Shown here: positions 1 to 5,456 of the stretch, in pieces | Position numbering within the stretch: the first letter of the stretch is position 1 | Layout of the letters: each line of letters begins with the position of its first letter | From: Spirochaetales bacterium | GTDB taxonomy: Bacteria > Spirochaetota > Spirochaetia > Sphaerochaetales > Sphaerochaetaceae | Direction: 5' to 3' | DNA length: 5,638 bases | Assembly (NCBI GenBank): GCA_017475725.1 | Contig: JAFVFA010000185.1 | Coordinates: forward strand, 1-5,638 | The notes under the pieces: generated by a model | The model's database searches: none | Told to the model about the DNA's origin: nothing | What the model saw: the letters and a program-made list of their open reading frames with translations, nothing else | Position numbers and translations under genes: made by a program

Positions 1-181
1 GAACGAGATTGTCATCACCTCCACAACCCTTTGAAGAGAGTGCGTAGAAGCGGTACGGGTTACCTGAAATGACCAGATTGACTGAATCCTTAGCAACCGT
101 TGCCTTCGGTTCTGTTGATCCCTGCGCGAATACTGGAATGATCATTGCCAGCATAAGCAAAACCAAAAGAAATCTTTTCAT
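1..181 (-). CDS. Secreted solute-binding protein of a transporter, N-terminal part
   Basis: Only the first 60 residues are in the window; the gene continues past the left edge. It opens with a typical type I signal peptide: Met-Lys-Arg, then a hydrophobic core at residues 4-18, and a probable cleavage after Val-Phe-Ala (about residue 19). There is no lipobox cysteine, so it should be released to the periplasm rather than lipidated. A Ser/Thr/Glu/Lys/Ala linker follows, then a beta strand (VNLVISGNP, 34-42) and an SKGCGGDDN stretch (50-58). This is how the mature part of many ABC solute-binding proteins begins. The GGDDN-LV pattern leans slightly to the family 5 (oligopeptide-type) class, but that is inference and family 1 is not excluded. 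Two ATG codons lie in tandem. AGGAGG sits 4 nt before the first (184) and 7 nt before the second (181), so 181 is preferred. It lies 104 nt beyond the deaminase gene, perhaps as a separate transcript. Confidence 0.75.
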   Translation of the reverse strand, partial: MKRFLLVLLMLAMIIPVFAQGSTEPKATVAKDSVNLVISGNPYRFYALSSKGCGGDDNLV

Positions 182-188
182 CATCAAA

Positions 189-194
189 CCTCCT
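189..194 (-). promoter_or_regulatory. Shine-Dalgarno AGGAGG of the solute-binding protein gene
   Basis: A perfect AGGAGG on the minus strand. It decides between two adjacent ATG codons: the second has the more usual 7-nt spacing and the first only 4 nt. Confidence 0.8.
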
Positions 195-207
195 GATGTA
201 TTTCTGA

Positions 208-230
208 TCGCGATGAGATGATCATCACGA
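208..230 (-). promoter_or_regulatory. Inverted repeat in the leader of the solute-binding protein gene
   Basis: On the minus strand, TCGTGATGA and TCATCGCGA form a 9-bp inverted repeat around a 5-nt centre (TCATC). The single exception to Watson-Crick pairing is a T opposite G, which pairs as U-G in RNA. A shorter perfect palindrome, GATGATCATC (217-226), overlaps it. It lies about 14 nt upstream of the AGGAGG and has no T run after it, so it is not an intrinsic terminator. It could be an operator for a dimeric repressor or a 5'-leader stem. The sequence alone does not decide which. Confidence 0.4.
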
Positions 231-247
231 TTTTCTGCACCTTTAAA

Positions 248-276
248 TGATAAACCCCACTCTCCGGTTTTTACCA
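248..276 (-). terminator. Weak terminator-like hairpin after the deaminase gene
   Basis: Read on the minus strand, TGGTAAAAACC and GGTTTATCA can pair around a loop of about 9 nt. Pairing needs a two-base bulge and one G-U pair, and the stem is followed by TTTAAAGG rather than a real T run. It lies just after the deaminase stop codon, where a terminator would be expected, but the stem is AT-rich and imperfect. Read-through into the solute-binding protein gene remains possible. Confidence 0.25.
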
Positions 277-287
277 CTTTTATTTAG

Positions 288-1046
288 TTAAAGAAGACTT
301 GCACTCTCCGCATCCAGGTAAAGGTGAGCATTCTCATGCGTCCTCAGAATGGAAGCGGGACACCTTTCCGTGACAGGTCCGCACAAAGCCTCCTTGACGG
401 CGTTGGCCTTTCTGCTGTTGGGGACCACACAATGCAGGACTCCAGCCTGACGGAAGGCAGGGATTGTGACCGTCACCGCCCTCTTGGGGACATCATCGAA
501 TGCGGAGAAGCAACCGTCATTGACCTGCTGCTGTCTGCAGACATCATCAAGCTCCACAATCTTGACCATATGATTGTCATTGAAATCCGCAACATCCGGA
601 TCGTTGAAGGCGATGTGCCCGTTCTCCCCTATTCCCAGGACAATCATGTCCATGGGTCTCTCCAGAAGCCTTCTCTCATAGTCACATACAGGGGCCTCTC
701 TGTCCCTGGAATCCCCCTCTATGAGGTTTACAGCCTTGAAAGGTTTGCGGTCGAACACAGCCTTCTTCAGGAAGAGTCTGAAGGACTGTGGTCTGTCGAT
801 CGAGATCCCCACATATTCATCCATGTGGAAGGCGACGATCTTCTCCCATGGGATCCCGGCCTCATTCCCGAGAGCCTCAAACATCGAATTCTGGGATGGC
901 GCCGCGGCGAACATCACACGGATCTCGCTCTTCTCCTTCCCGAGTCTGATCAAGTCTGCAGCTATCGCCTTCGCAGCGATCCTGCCCATTTCCGAATTGC
1001 TTTCCGCTATGACAACCGAAAGCTTGTCAACTTTGAATTCCTTCAT
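288..1046 (-). CDS. Divergent glucosamine-6-phosphate deaminase-like protein (NagB/SugarP_isomerase family)
   Basis: The protein is 252 residues, close to the usual NagB length of about 240-270. NagB enzymes convert glucosamine 6-phosphate to fructose 6-phosphate plus ammonia in the cytoplasm. Family marks are the FHMDEY strand-turn (74-79, with D76 matching E. coli D72), GIGENGHIAFNDPD (138-151) with H144 matching H143, and K213 in NSRKA matching K208. Departures from classical NagB are clear: the phosphate loop usually reading TGSTP is APSQN, the residue matching catalytic D141 is N142, and E148 is D149. From memory, this APSQN / GENGHIAFND / CRQQQVNDGCF combination is a recurrent separate subfamily whose substrate is not settled. 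An ATG at 1064 overlaps the previous stop as ATGA, but the AGGAG lies after that codon and 10 nt before the ATG at 1046, so 1046 is preferred. It is the last gene of the regulator-isomerase-deaminase operon. Confidence 0.85.
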   Translation of the reverse strand: MKEFKVDKLSVVIAESNSEMGRIAAKAIAADLIRLGKEKSEIRVMFAAAPSQNSMFEALGNEAGIPWEKIVAFHMDEYVGISIDRPQSFRLFLKKAVFDRKPFKAVNLIEGDSRDREAPVCDYERRLLERPMDMIVLGIGENGHIAFNDPDVADFNDNHMVKIVELDDVCRQQQVNDGCFSAFDDVPKRAVTVTIPAFRQAGVLHCVVPNSRKANAVKEALCGPVTERCPASILRTHENAHLYLDAESASLL

Positions 1047-1060
1047 ATCGTGGACACTCC

Positions 1061-1819
1061 TCATAGATGCCTGACCCTGGATGAATACATCTCCTCAAGG
1101 GCCTTGTTCTTTCTGTCTCCGTCCGGGAGGTTGGCACTGGTCCAAAGAGGCGGGTCGATCCCCATCTCCTTCAGTATGGCTACGGCAGTCAGAAGCAGCA
1201 TGTTGATCGCAAACGTGTTGCACAGAGTCGATGTCGGCGCCGTCTTCTGCTCAATCCCGTCTATATCGACAACAGCATCGCCATACGGCATGAAAGTGTT
1301 AATGAAGAAATCAGCCTCCTGATACAGATTCATACCCGATGGATGCCTTGCGGGGACTCCCTTAGGAACGTTGTCCGCGAATCCCGTCGATGTGATGGCA
1401 ATGGTTGTCATCCCGCGTTTCCTTGCCTCCAGAACAGCATCGATGGTCATCGAATTGATTCCGTAGGCATTGGCTATGATTATGACCTCACCCGGAGTCT
1501 CTCCAACATGGTAGGCATCGAAGACCTTCGGCGTGTACCCTTCGAGCCTCTCTATTATGTTGGACCTCTTGGCCCCATGGATCAGGTTCGTCCCGGCATC
1601 CAGGATCGCATTCATGGGAGCAAGGCCACCTGCCCTCCAGAGCACCTCCTCTGCAGCCATGTTCGAATGTCCGCCTGTACCTATGACGTGGATCAGCTGA
1701 CCTCTGGATATGCTCTGCGCAATGGCCCTGGCCGCATCCTCCATCTGGGGGTTCTCATTCGCGATCCTGTCGAAAACACCGACAACCGTATTGTAGTATT
1801 GCTGCTGTTCCTTTCTCAT
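1061..1819 (-). CDS. SIS-domain phosphosugar isomerase-like protein (UPF0309/SIS_2 type)
   Basis: A 252-residue cytoplasmic single-SIS-domain protein. SIS domains bind phosphosugars and often interconvert aldose and ketose phosphates. Visible marks are an N-terminal helical lead (1-35), the first nucleotide-binding-like loop HVIGTGGHSNMAAEE (44-58), the segment RAGGLAPMNAILD (62-74), an RLEGY helix (91-95), a second strand-loop IIIANAYGINSMTIDAVLEARKRG (about 113-136), ARHPSG (157-162), PTSTL (195-199) and a C-terminal SANLPDGDRKN. The RAGG, RHPSG and SANLDGGD-like signatures are those I know from proteins annotated UPF0309 or sugar isomerase domain-containing. The second loop, normally SNSGxN with phosphate-contacting serines, reads NAYGIN here. 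A GAGGA sits 4 nt before the ATG. The gene starts 14 nt after the regulator stop, and its stop overlaps the upstream alternative start of the deaminase. Pairing with a NagB-like gene suggests isomerisation before deamination; the substrate is unknown. Confidence 0.85.
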   Translation of the reverse strand: MRKEQQQYYNTVVGVFDRIANENPQMEDAARAIAQSISRGQLIHVIGTGGHSNMAAEEVLWRAGGLAPMNAILDAGTNLIHGAKRSNIIERLEGYTPKVFDAYHVGETPGEVIIIANAYGINSMTIDAVLEARKRGMTTIAITSTGFADNVPKGVPARHPSGMNLYQEADFFINTFMPYGDAVVDIDGIEQKTAPTSTLCNTFAINMLLLTAVAILKEMGIDPPLWTSANLPDGDRKNKALEEMYSSRVRHL

Positions 1820-1833
1820 ATCGTCCTCACAAT

Positions 1834-2523
1834 CTAGGCGTAGTCGTGGAAGTGATCACCTATCTCCACGCGTATGCGATCTATGTCACAGTCTCTCAAG
1901 GACTTCACCATTCTCCGGTGCTCATCTATGAAGACATCGTAGTCCGTTATCGTCTTGTCCATCATCTTCTGGAAATGGGTGAACATAGTCAGCAGGCAAT
2001 CCAGAAGCTTGTTGTTTATCTTTCTGTAGAGGTATCTGTGGAACTGGACATGTATCTCTGCGACCTCCTTGAAGGACTTGCCCTTCCTTATGTCCTCTTC
2101 CATCTGGTCGATGAACCCATCCAGCTCAGAGAAATCCTGCTCCGTCATAGTCCTCATGGCTATGGGCAGGAAATAGAACTCCAGCGCTTTCCTCACCTGA
2201 AGGATGTCATCGAAGTCCTTCATGCCGAACTGCACGTTGAAGGCCATTGCGTCGACCAATCCGCTGTAACTGAACTCCTTGATGAAACGGCCCTTGCCCT
2301 GGACCGTGTAGATGACGCCCAGGCTTTCCAAAGACCTCATGGCCTCTCGGATCGATGGTCTGCTCACATTCAAGGCCACCGACAACTCCGCCTCCGTGGG
2401 AAGCTTGGTCCCTGCAGTGAGGTTGTTGTCAAGGATGTATCGCTTCAGCTGATCAGCCACAACATCAGACTTCAAGTCCTTGCTTATGAGATATGGTGGA
2501 CATTTGATCTGATTTATTTCCAT
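1834..2523 (-). CDS. GntR-family transcriptional regulator, FadR/FCD subfamily
   Basis: A 229-residue DNA-binding regulator of normal length for the FadR group. The N-terminal winged helix-turn-helix spans about residues 18-82. Its signature runs from LPTEAELS (41-48) through the recognition helix VSRPSIREAMRSLESLGVI (53-71) to the wing GKGRF (76-80). The all-helical FCD ligand domain follows (about 100-225). It shows the expected metal-site histidines H162 (QFHRYL), H202 (DEHRRM) and H224 (GDHFHDY). The position usually Asp, four residues before the first His, is H158. ATG at 2523 is chosen; the preceding TTG in frame is less likely, and the ribosome site AAGGGAAGG lies immediately upstream. 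It leads an operon with the SIS and deaminase genes and has a perfect FadR-type palindrome in front of it, so autoregulation is likely. The effector is probably a carboxylic acid or phosphosugar from this pathway, which is inference. Confidence 0.93.
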   Translation of the reverse strand: MEINQIKCPPYLISKDLKSDVVADQLKRYILDNNLTAGTKLPTEAELSVALNVSRPSIREAMRSLESLGVIYTVQGKGRFIKEFSYSGLVDAMAFNVQFGMKDFDDILQVRKALEFYFLPIAMRTMTEQDFSELDGFIDQMEEDIRKGKSFKEVAEIHVQFHRYLYRKINNKLLDCLLTMFTHFQKMMDKTITDYDVFIDEHRRMVKSLRDCDIDRIRVEIGDHFHDYA

Positions 2524-2554
2524 CAACCTTCCCTTGAAGTTCCTTCAGATTGTA

Positions 2555-2569
2555 AGTTGTCTTACAACT
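2555..2569 (-). promoter_or_regulatory. FadR/FCD-type operator palindrome
   Basis: On the minus strand this reads AGTTGTAAGACAACT: perfect 6-bp arms, AGTTGT and ACAACT, around a 3-nt centre. The core fits the TNGTNNNACNA pattern known for FadR-subfamily GntR regulators. A second perfect inverted repeat (TTGTAAG, 4 nt, CTTACAA at 2550-2567) overlaps it, so the exact register could vary. It lies about 30 nt upstream of the start codon of a FadR-type regulator and just downstream of the predicted transcription start, a position suited to repression by steric block. Autoregulation is inferred. Confidence 0.75.
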
Positions 2570-2581
2570 ACCCACACAAAC

Positions 2582-2610
2582 AGGCTAAAACAGACTTTTT
2601 CAGCTGTCAA
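2582..2610 (-). promoter_or_regulatory. Probable sigma-70-type promoter of the regulator operon
   Basis: A consensus -35 box TTGACA (2605-2610, minus strand) is followed after exactly 17 nt by TAGCCT (2582-2587) as the -10. The -35 is perfect but the -10 matches TATAAT at only three positions. The start of transcription would fall near 2575, placing the palindromic operator at roughly +6 to +20. No other hexamer pair in this gap looks better. Confidence 0.5.
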
Positions 2611-2648
2611 CATTTTTTTGAAACCCATCCGCCACGTTCGATGTCTCC

Positions 2649-3467
2649 CTATCTGTAGTCTATCTGCAAGTCATCCAAAATGGCCTTGAGCGCCCTGTGG
2701 GCTTCCCTGAACGGCTCTATGCCGGAGAAACCTCTGCGGATCCCGGCATAGGCAAGGTGCGGCTCAAGGGATATCACAAGGTCCCTGCGGTATCTGAGGT
2801 GATTCAGGAGACTCGGGATCTCGCAGTCACCCTCGCCTGCGACGCACCTTGTGACATCGTCGAATCTGGAGTCCTTTATATGCATGTACTCTATCTGGTC
2901 CTCAAGCCGCGGAAGACTCTCCAGAAGGGGGTCGTCACCTGCAGCCAGAAATGCCGAAGGGTCGAACGCGCACTTGAGATTGGGGCTGTTCACCATGTCC
3001 AGAGCCATCTTCAGATATGCGCTCCGTTTGCAGATGGTACCCTCTCCGCCCTCAAGGACAAGGATTTTGCCATTGGAAGCCGCCTCCTGGGCCATCGCCG
3101 CAAGCCTTTCAATTGACAGGGGGAAAGCCTCGGAACGGAGTCTGTCGCCCTGGTAGAAGGAGAACACCCTGATGAATCTGCACCCAAAGGCATCTGCACG
3201 TGAGCAGGCCAGCCTCACCTGCTCGACAGCCGTCTCCACAGGCAATGAGACATCGTCCTTCCCGATGGGGGATGACACGCAGGTTATGGTCAGACCTTCA
3301 TCACGGGTACGTTCGTAGATCTCCCGCACAGTGCTGTCCTCAAGGTCCATGACGTTCACATCATCCACGGTGCGGATCTCAAGATGTCTGAGCCCAAGTT
3401 CCTTTATCACACGTATCTGAACATCAAGCGAGGAATCGATCTCATCCGAGAAACAGCTGACTATCAT
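2649..3467 (-). CDS. Sugar phosphate isomerase/epimerase-like TIM-barrel protein (AP endonuclease family 2), copy nearer the regulator
   Basis: A 272-residue protein of the xylose-isomerase-like TIM-barrel superfamily (COG1082 type), the usual length for the group. These cytoplasmic enzymes bind a divalent metal and epimerise, isomerise or dehydrate sugars and cyclitols. The expected metal ligands are visible in order: E139 in LVLEGGEG, D169 in AFDPSAF, H196 in YMHIKD and E235 in ISLEPH. The opening SCFSDEI strand, LEIRTV (29-34) and AGEGDCEIP (210-218) are typical of the family. The start is the ATG at 3467, with GGGAG 5 nt before it. It follows the oxidoreductase gene after a 91-nt gap containing a strong hairpin and ends at the control region of the regulator operon. 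It is clearly different in sequence from the other TIM-barrel gene of this locus, so it probably performs a separate step. The substrate cannot be read from the sequence. Confidence 0.87.
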   Translation of the reverse strand: MIVSCFSDEIDSSLDVQIRVIKELGLRHLEIRTVDDVNVMDLEDSTVREIYERTRDEGLTITCVSSPIGKDDVSLPVETAVEQVRLACSRADAFGCRFIRVFSFYQGDRLRSEAFPLSIERLAAMAQEAASNGKILVLEGGEGTICKRSAYLKMALDMVNSPNLKCAFDPSAFLAAGDDPLLESLPRLEDQIEYMHIKDSRFDDVTRCVAGEGDCEIPSLLNHLRYRRDLVISLEPHLAYAGIRRGFSGIEPFREAHRALKAILDDLQIDYR

Positions 3468-3490
3468 AAGAACTCCCTGTCATGCTGAAA

Positions 3491-3533
3491 CACAAAGGGC
3501 CTCCCTTGCTTGTCTGCAAAGGCGGCCCTTGTG
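3491..3533 (-). terminator. Strong intercistronic RNA hairpin (attenuator, partial terminator or processing stem)
   Basis: On the minus-strand RNA, CACAAGGGCC pairs with GGCCCTTTGTG (one bulged base). After a single G/A mismatch, CCTTTGC pairs with GCAAGGG around the 6-nt loop AGACAA, giving about 17 pairs. One pair is G-U in the minus-strand RNA but would be C/A on the plus strand, so the fold fits transcription in the direction of the genes. The sequence after the GC-rich inner stem is TTTGTGTTTC, a broken T run, so partial termination is possible. The hairpin lies wholly between the oxidoreductase stop and the next gene's ribosome site. Confidence 0.6.
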
Positions 3534-3558
3534 ATAACGTCACTGAAATCCCCTATGA

Positions 3559-4626
3559 TCAGAGTGGTCTGTTCCACTCCTCCGGGGATATCCTGACCAC
3601 CTCGTCAGTGTCTGCGGACTTGTGTATGGCATCGCAGACCGTTGTGAGGTTGCGTGTGAATGTCAAAGGAACCGCATACTCGCACTTGCCGCGGATGACA
3701 TCCGCGATATGGGTGTAGATGGCATAGCGGTCACCGTTGTAGGCTCCCGGAAGAGGTCCGGTTGTGTTGTCGTCAGCGGTCTTTGATCTGTATGCAGTCG
3801 GGTCTATCGGACCAGGATAGCTGATCTTGTGTACATCTATGGTGCCATCTGTGATGAAGATGGTTCCCTTGCTTCCCTGGACTATCCAGTGCGGCAGCTT
3901 GTCCACCATGATGCAGTGCTCGCAGTTCAGGATGATTCCGCTCTGCGTCTTCATGTTGGCGATGAATGTGTCCTCGCAGTCACCATCCATGATGACCTGC
4001 TTCTTCTCAGCGCAGACCTTCACGATGGGTTCATCGACTGCAGCCATCAGCTGGCCAAGGAGGTGCGGACCCCAGTTGTTCAGGTAGCCGCCGGCCTGGT
4101 CCTTCCAGATCTGCCAGTCATATCTCTTTCCGAATGTGCCTGCACGTCTTCTGATCTCGTAGACCTCTCCTATCTCACCGTTCCTGATGTACTCCCTGAC
4201 GGTTGACAGGTCGGTTCCCCAGTTCTGCGGAAGGAACGGCATGAGGCTGACACCGAACTTTTCCTTGGCCTTCTTGGCCTCCTCGATTATGAATGCGGCA
4301 TCCTCGCTGTTCTTTGCCCAAGGCTTGGTGATCAGGACGTTCTTGCCGGCTCTGAGACAGGCTGCAGCGACCTCTGTGTGCATGTGGCTGTTGGTCAGGA
4401 CCACACAGTACTCCACATCTGAGGCAAGAAGCTCCTCTCTGGTGTTGTATGCCTTGCAGTTCCTGTGCCCGTTCAGGTAGAAGACCTTTGCAAGCTTCTC
4501 GGCCCTGTCGAAGACTATGTCATAGGTTCCCACAACCTCGAACTCAGGATGTCTGAGCAGAATTGGTGTATGAAGTTCATTTGCGTTCTTTCCGCAACCG
4601 ATGATAGCAGTTTTGATACGTGCCAT
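3559..4626 (-). CDS. Gfo/Idh/MocA-family NAD(P)-dependent oxidoreductase
   Basis: A 355-residue cytoplasmic dehydrogenase of usual family length. It has an N-terminal Rossmann fold (residues 1-125) with the beta1 strand and glycine loop IKTAIIGCGKNA (4-15), and a C-terminal alpha/beta substrate domain (about 126-340). Relatives oxidise or reduce hydroxyls of sugars, inositols and glycosides, often at C1 or C3. The usual EKP motif is TKP (100-102), keeping the catalytic Lys101. The usual DxGxH motif is NNWGPH (183-188), keeping His188 but with Asn in the Asp position. The start is ATG at 4626, because AGGAG sits 5 nt before it; an in-frame TTG farther upstream would overlap the previous stop. 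It begins 14 nt after the upstream isomerase gene, so the two are surely co-transcribed. Its place between two TIM-barrel isomerases resembles inositol or 3-keto-glycoside pathways; the substrate is unknown. Confidence 0.93.
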   Translation of the reverse strand: MARIKTAIIGCGKNANELHTPILLRHPEFEVVGTYDIVFDRAEKLAKVFYLNGHRNCKAYNTREELLASDVEYCVVLTNSHMHTEVAAACLRAGKNVLITKPWAKNSEDAAFIIEEAKKAKEKFGVSLMPFLPQNWGTDLSTVREYIRNGEIGEVYEIRRRAGTFGKRYDWQIWKDQAGGYLNNWGPHLLGQLMAAVDEPIVKVCAEKKQVIMDGDCEDTFIANMKTQSGIILNCEHCIMVDKLPHWIVQGSKGTIFITDGTIDVHKISYPGPIDPTAYRSKTADDNTTGPLPGAYNGDRYAIYTHIADVIRGKCEYAVPLTFTRNLTTVCDAIHKSADTDEVVRISPEEWNRPL

Positions 4627-4640
4627 GTTAACTCCTCTTA

Positions 4641-5438
4641 TCAAGCGAATTTTTCCTTGAGCTGTTTCAATGCCTTCTTCAGGCTGTCAGGGCCTGTGCC
4701 GCCCTTGCTTTCGAACGAGATCGTCTCGTTGTAGCCAAGCTCCTTGAGAATACCCAGGGCCTTGGTGAGGAACGGGCTGAATCCATCCTCCGGCAGCATC
4801 CTGTCCATCTCGCAGATGTGCACATGGTGGAGAACCGGGTAGATCAGCCTGAGATCCTCGGCGTCCTCCTCGTTGTACATCATGTGCATAAGGTCGGCCA
4901 GAAGAACGACCTCGGGCTGGTGGACCCTGTTCACAATGTAGTATCCGTCCCTGACCGTGATCATCAGGTTGCAGGACTGCTTCCTCAAAGGCTCCATGAC
5001 AACATGGATCCCGTATTTCTGACAGAAGGGCACAACTGACTGCTCCAAGGTTCTGCAAAGCTCGTCATAGCCCTGCTCCACAGTCTCTCCCTCAGGGATG
5101 TTCCTTGAGTTGTTGCTCCCGAAGACTATCTTCTTGACGCCCATACGCTTCGCCCTGCCCATTGCATGGTCAAGGTAGGCGTCTATCTCCTCCTTGTTGG
5201 CTGTGGGTCCGGTGACCTTGATCCTTCCGGGGAAGTAGTTGCAGCTGCAGTCGCAGTCAAGGCCAAGCCTCTTCAGCTCCGAGAGCAGATGCTCGAATTC
5301 ATCGTCCGAGAGGGTGTCTATCATCATAAGCGGGAACTCGACATAGTCGAACCCCGCGTCCTTGATTCTCTCAAGAAGTTCATACTCCACTCTGTCACGG
5401 GTGGAAGTTGCAATGTCAGTACACATTCCGAATCGCAT
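4641..5438 (-). CDS. Sugar phosphate isomerase/epimerase-like TIM-barrel protein (AP endonuclease family 2), copy next to the TRAP gene
   Basis: A 265-residue metal-dependent TIM-barrel protein. The probable ligands are E149 in VVMEPL, D182 in LLADLMH (with H185 in the usual DxxH spacing), H205 or H207 in HHVHI, and E243 in ISFESKG. The EPL, DxxH, HVHI and FE series is the pattern of the ketose 3-epimerase / hydroxypyruvate-isomerase / IolE-like superfamily. The N-terminus RFGMCTDIA and DYVEFPL (31-37) fit strand beta1 and beta2 of the barrel. Start at ATG 5438: AGGAG lies 7 nt upstream. It begins 18 nt after the TRAP permease stop and ends 14 nt before the oxidoreductase start, so it belongs to their operon. 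It probably epimerises or dehydrates the imported compound or its oxidised product; this is inference and the exact reaction is not readable. Confidence 0.87.
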   Translation of the reverse strand: MRFGMCTDIATSTRDRVEYELLERIKDAGFDYVEFPLMMIDTLSDDEFEHLLSELKRLGLDCDCSCNYFPGRIKVTGPTANKEEIDAYLDHAMGRAKRMGVKKIVFGSNNSRNIPEGETVEQGYDELCRTLEQSVVPFCQKYGIHVVMEPLRKQSCNLMITVRDGYYIVNRVHQPEVVLLADLMHMMYNEEDAEDLRLIYPVLHHVHICEMDRMLPEDGFSPFLTKALGILKELGYNETISFESKGGTGPDSLKKALKQLKEKFA

Positions 5439-5456
5439 ATGCTTTCTCCTTATGAA

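Larger units (their letters stand above)
2527..2648 (-). other. Intergenic control region of the regulator operon
   Basis: This 122-nt gap separates the second TIM-barrel gene from the regulator gene. It contains, in transcription order, an A run (about 2611-2620), a TTGACA box, a weak -10, the FadR-type palindrome, and a small perfect TGAAG/CTTCA inverted repeat (2535-2547) just ahead of the ribosome site. I see no convincing terminator for the upstream gene, so some read-through from the TRAP/oxidoreductase genes is possible. Confidence 0.6.

Noticed and set aside
324..1322. Long plus-strand open frame (332 codons)
   Set aside because: It runs antisense across the deaminase and SIS genes, whose motifs are unmistakable. 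Its translation has no recognisable domain and it lacks a good ribosome site.
1846..2658. Plus-strand open frame of 270 codons opposite the regulator
   Set aside because: A shadow of the GntR-family gene; it also runs through the promoter and operator region and shows no family signature.
3530..3544. CRP-like TGTGA/TCACT half-sites
   Set aside because: The spacer is 5 nt rather than the 6 nt of CRP sites, and one half-site is already part of the strong hairpin stem.
4624..4644. Upstream TTG as start of the oxidoreductase
   Set aside because: It would place the AGGAG inside the gene; the ATG at 4626 has it at ideal spacing and begins directly with the Rossmann strand.
4687..5058. Minus-strand open frame in another phase within the TIM-barrel gene
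   Set aside because: It lies fully inside the real isomerase gene, with Arg/Gly/Pro-rich low-complexity translation typical of an off-frame read.
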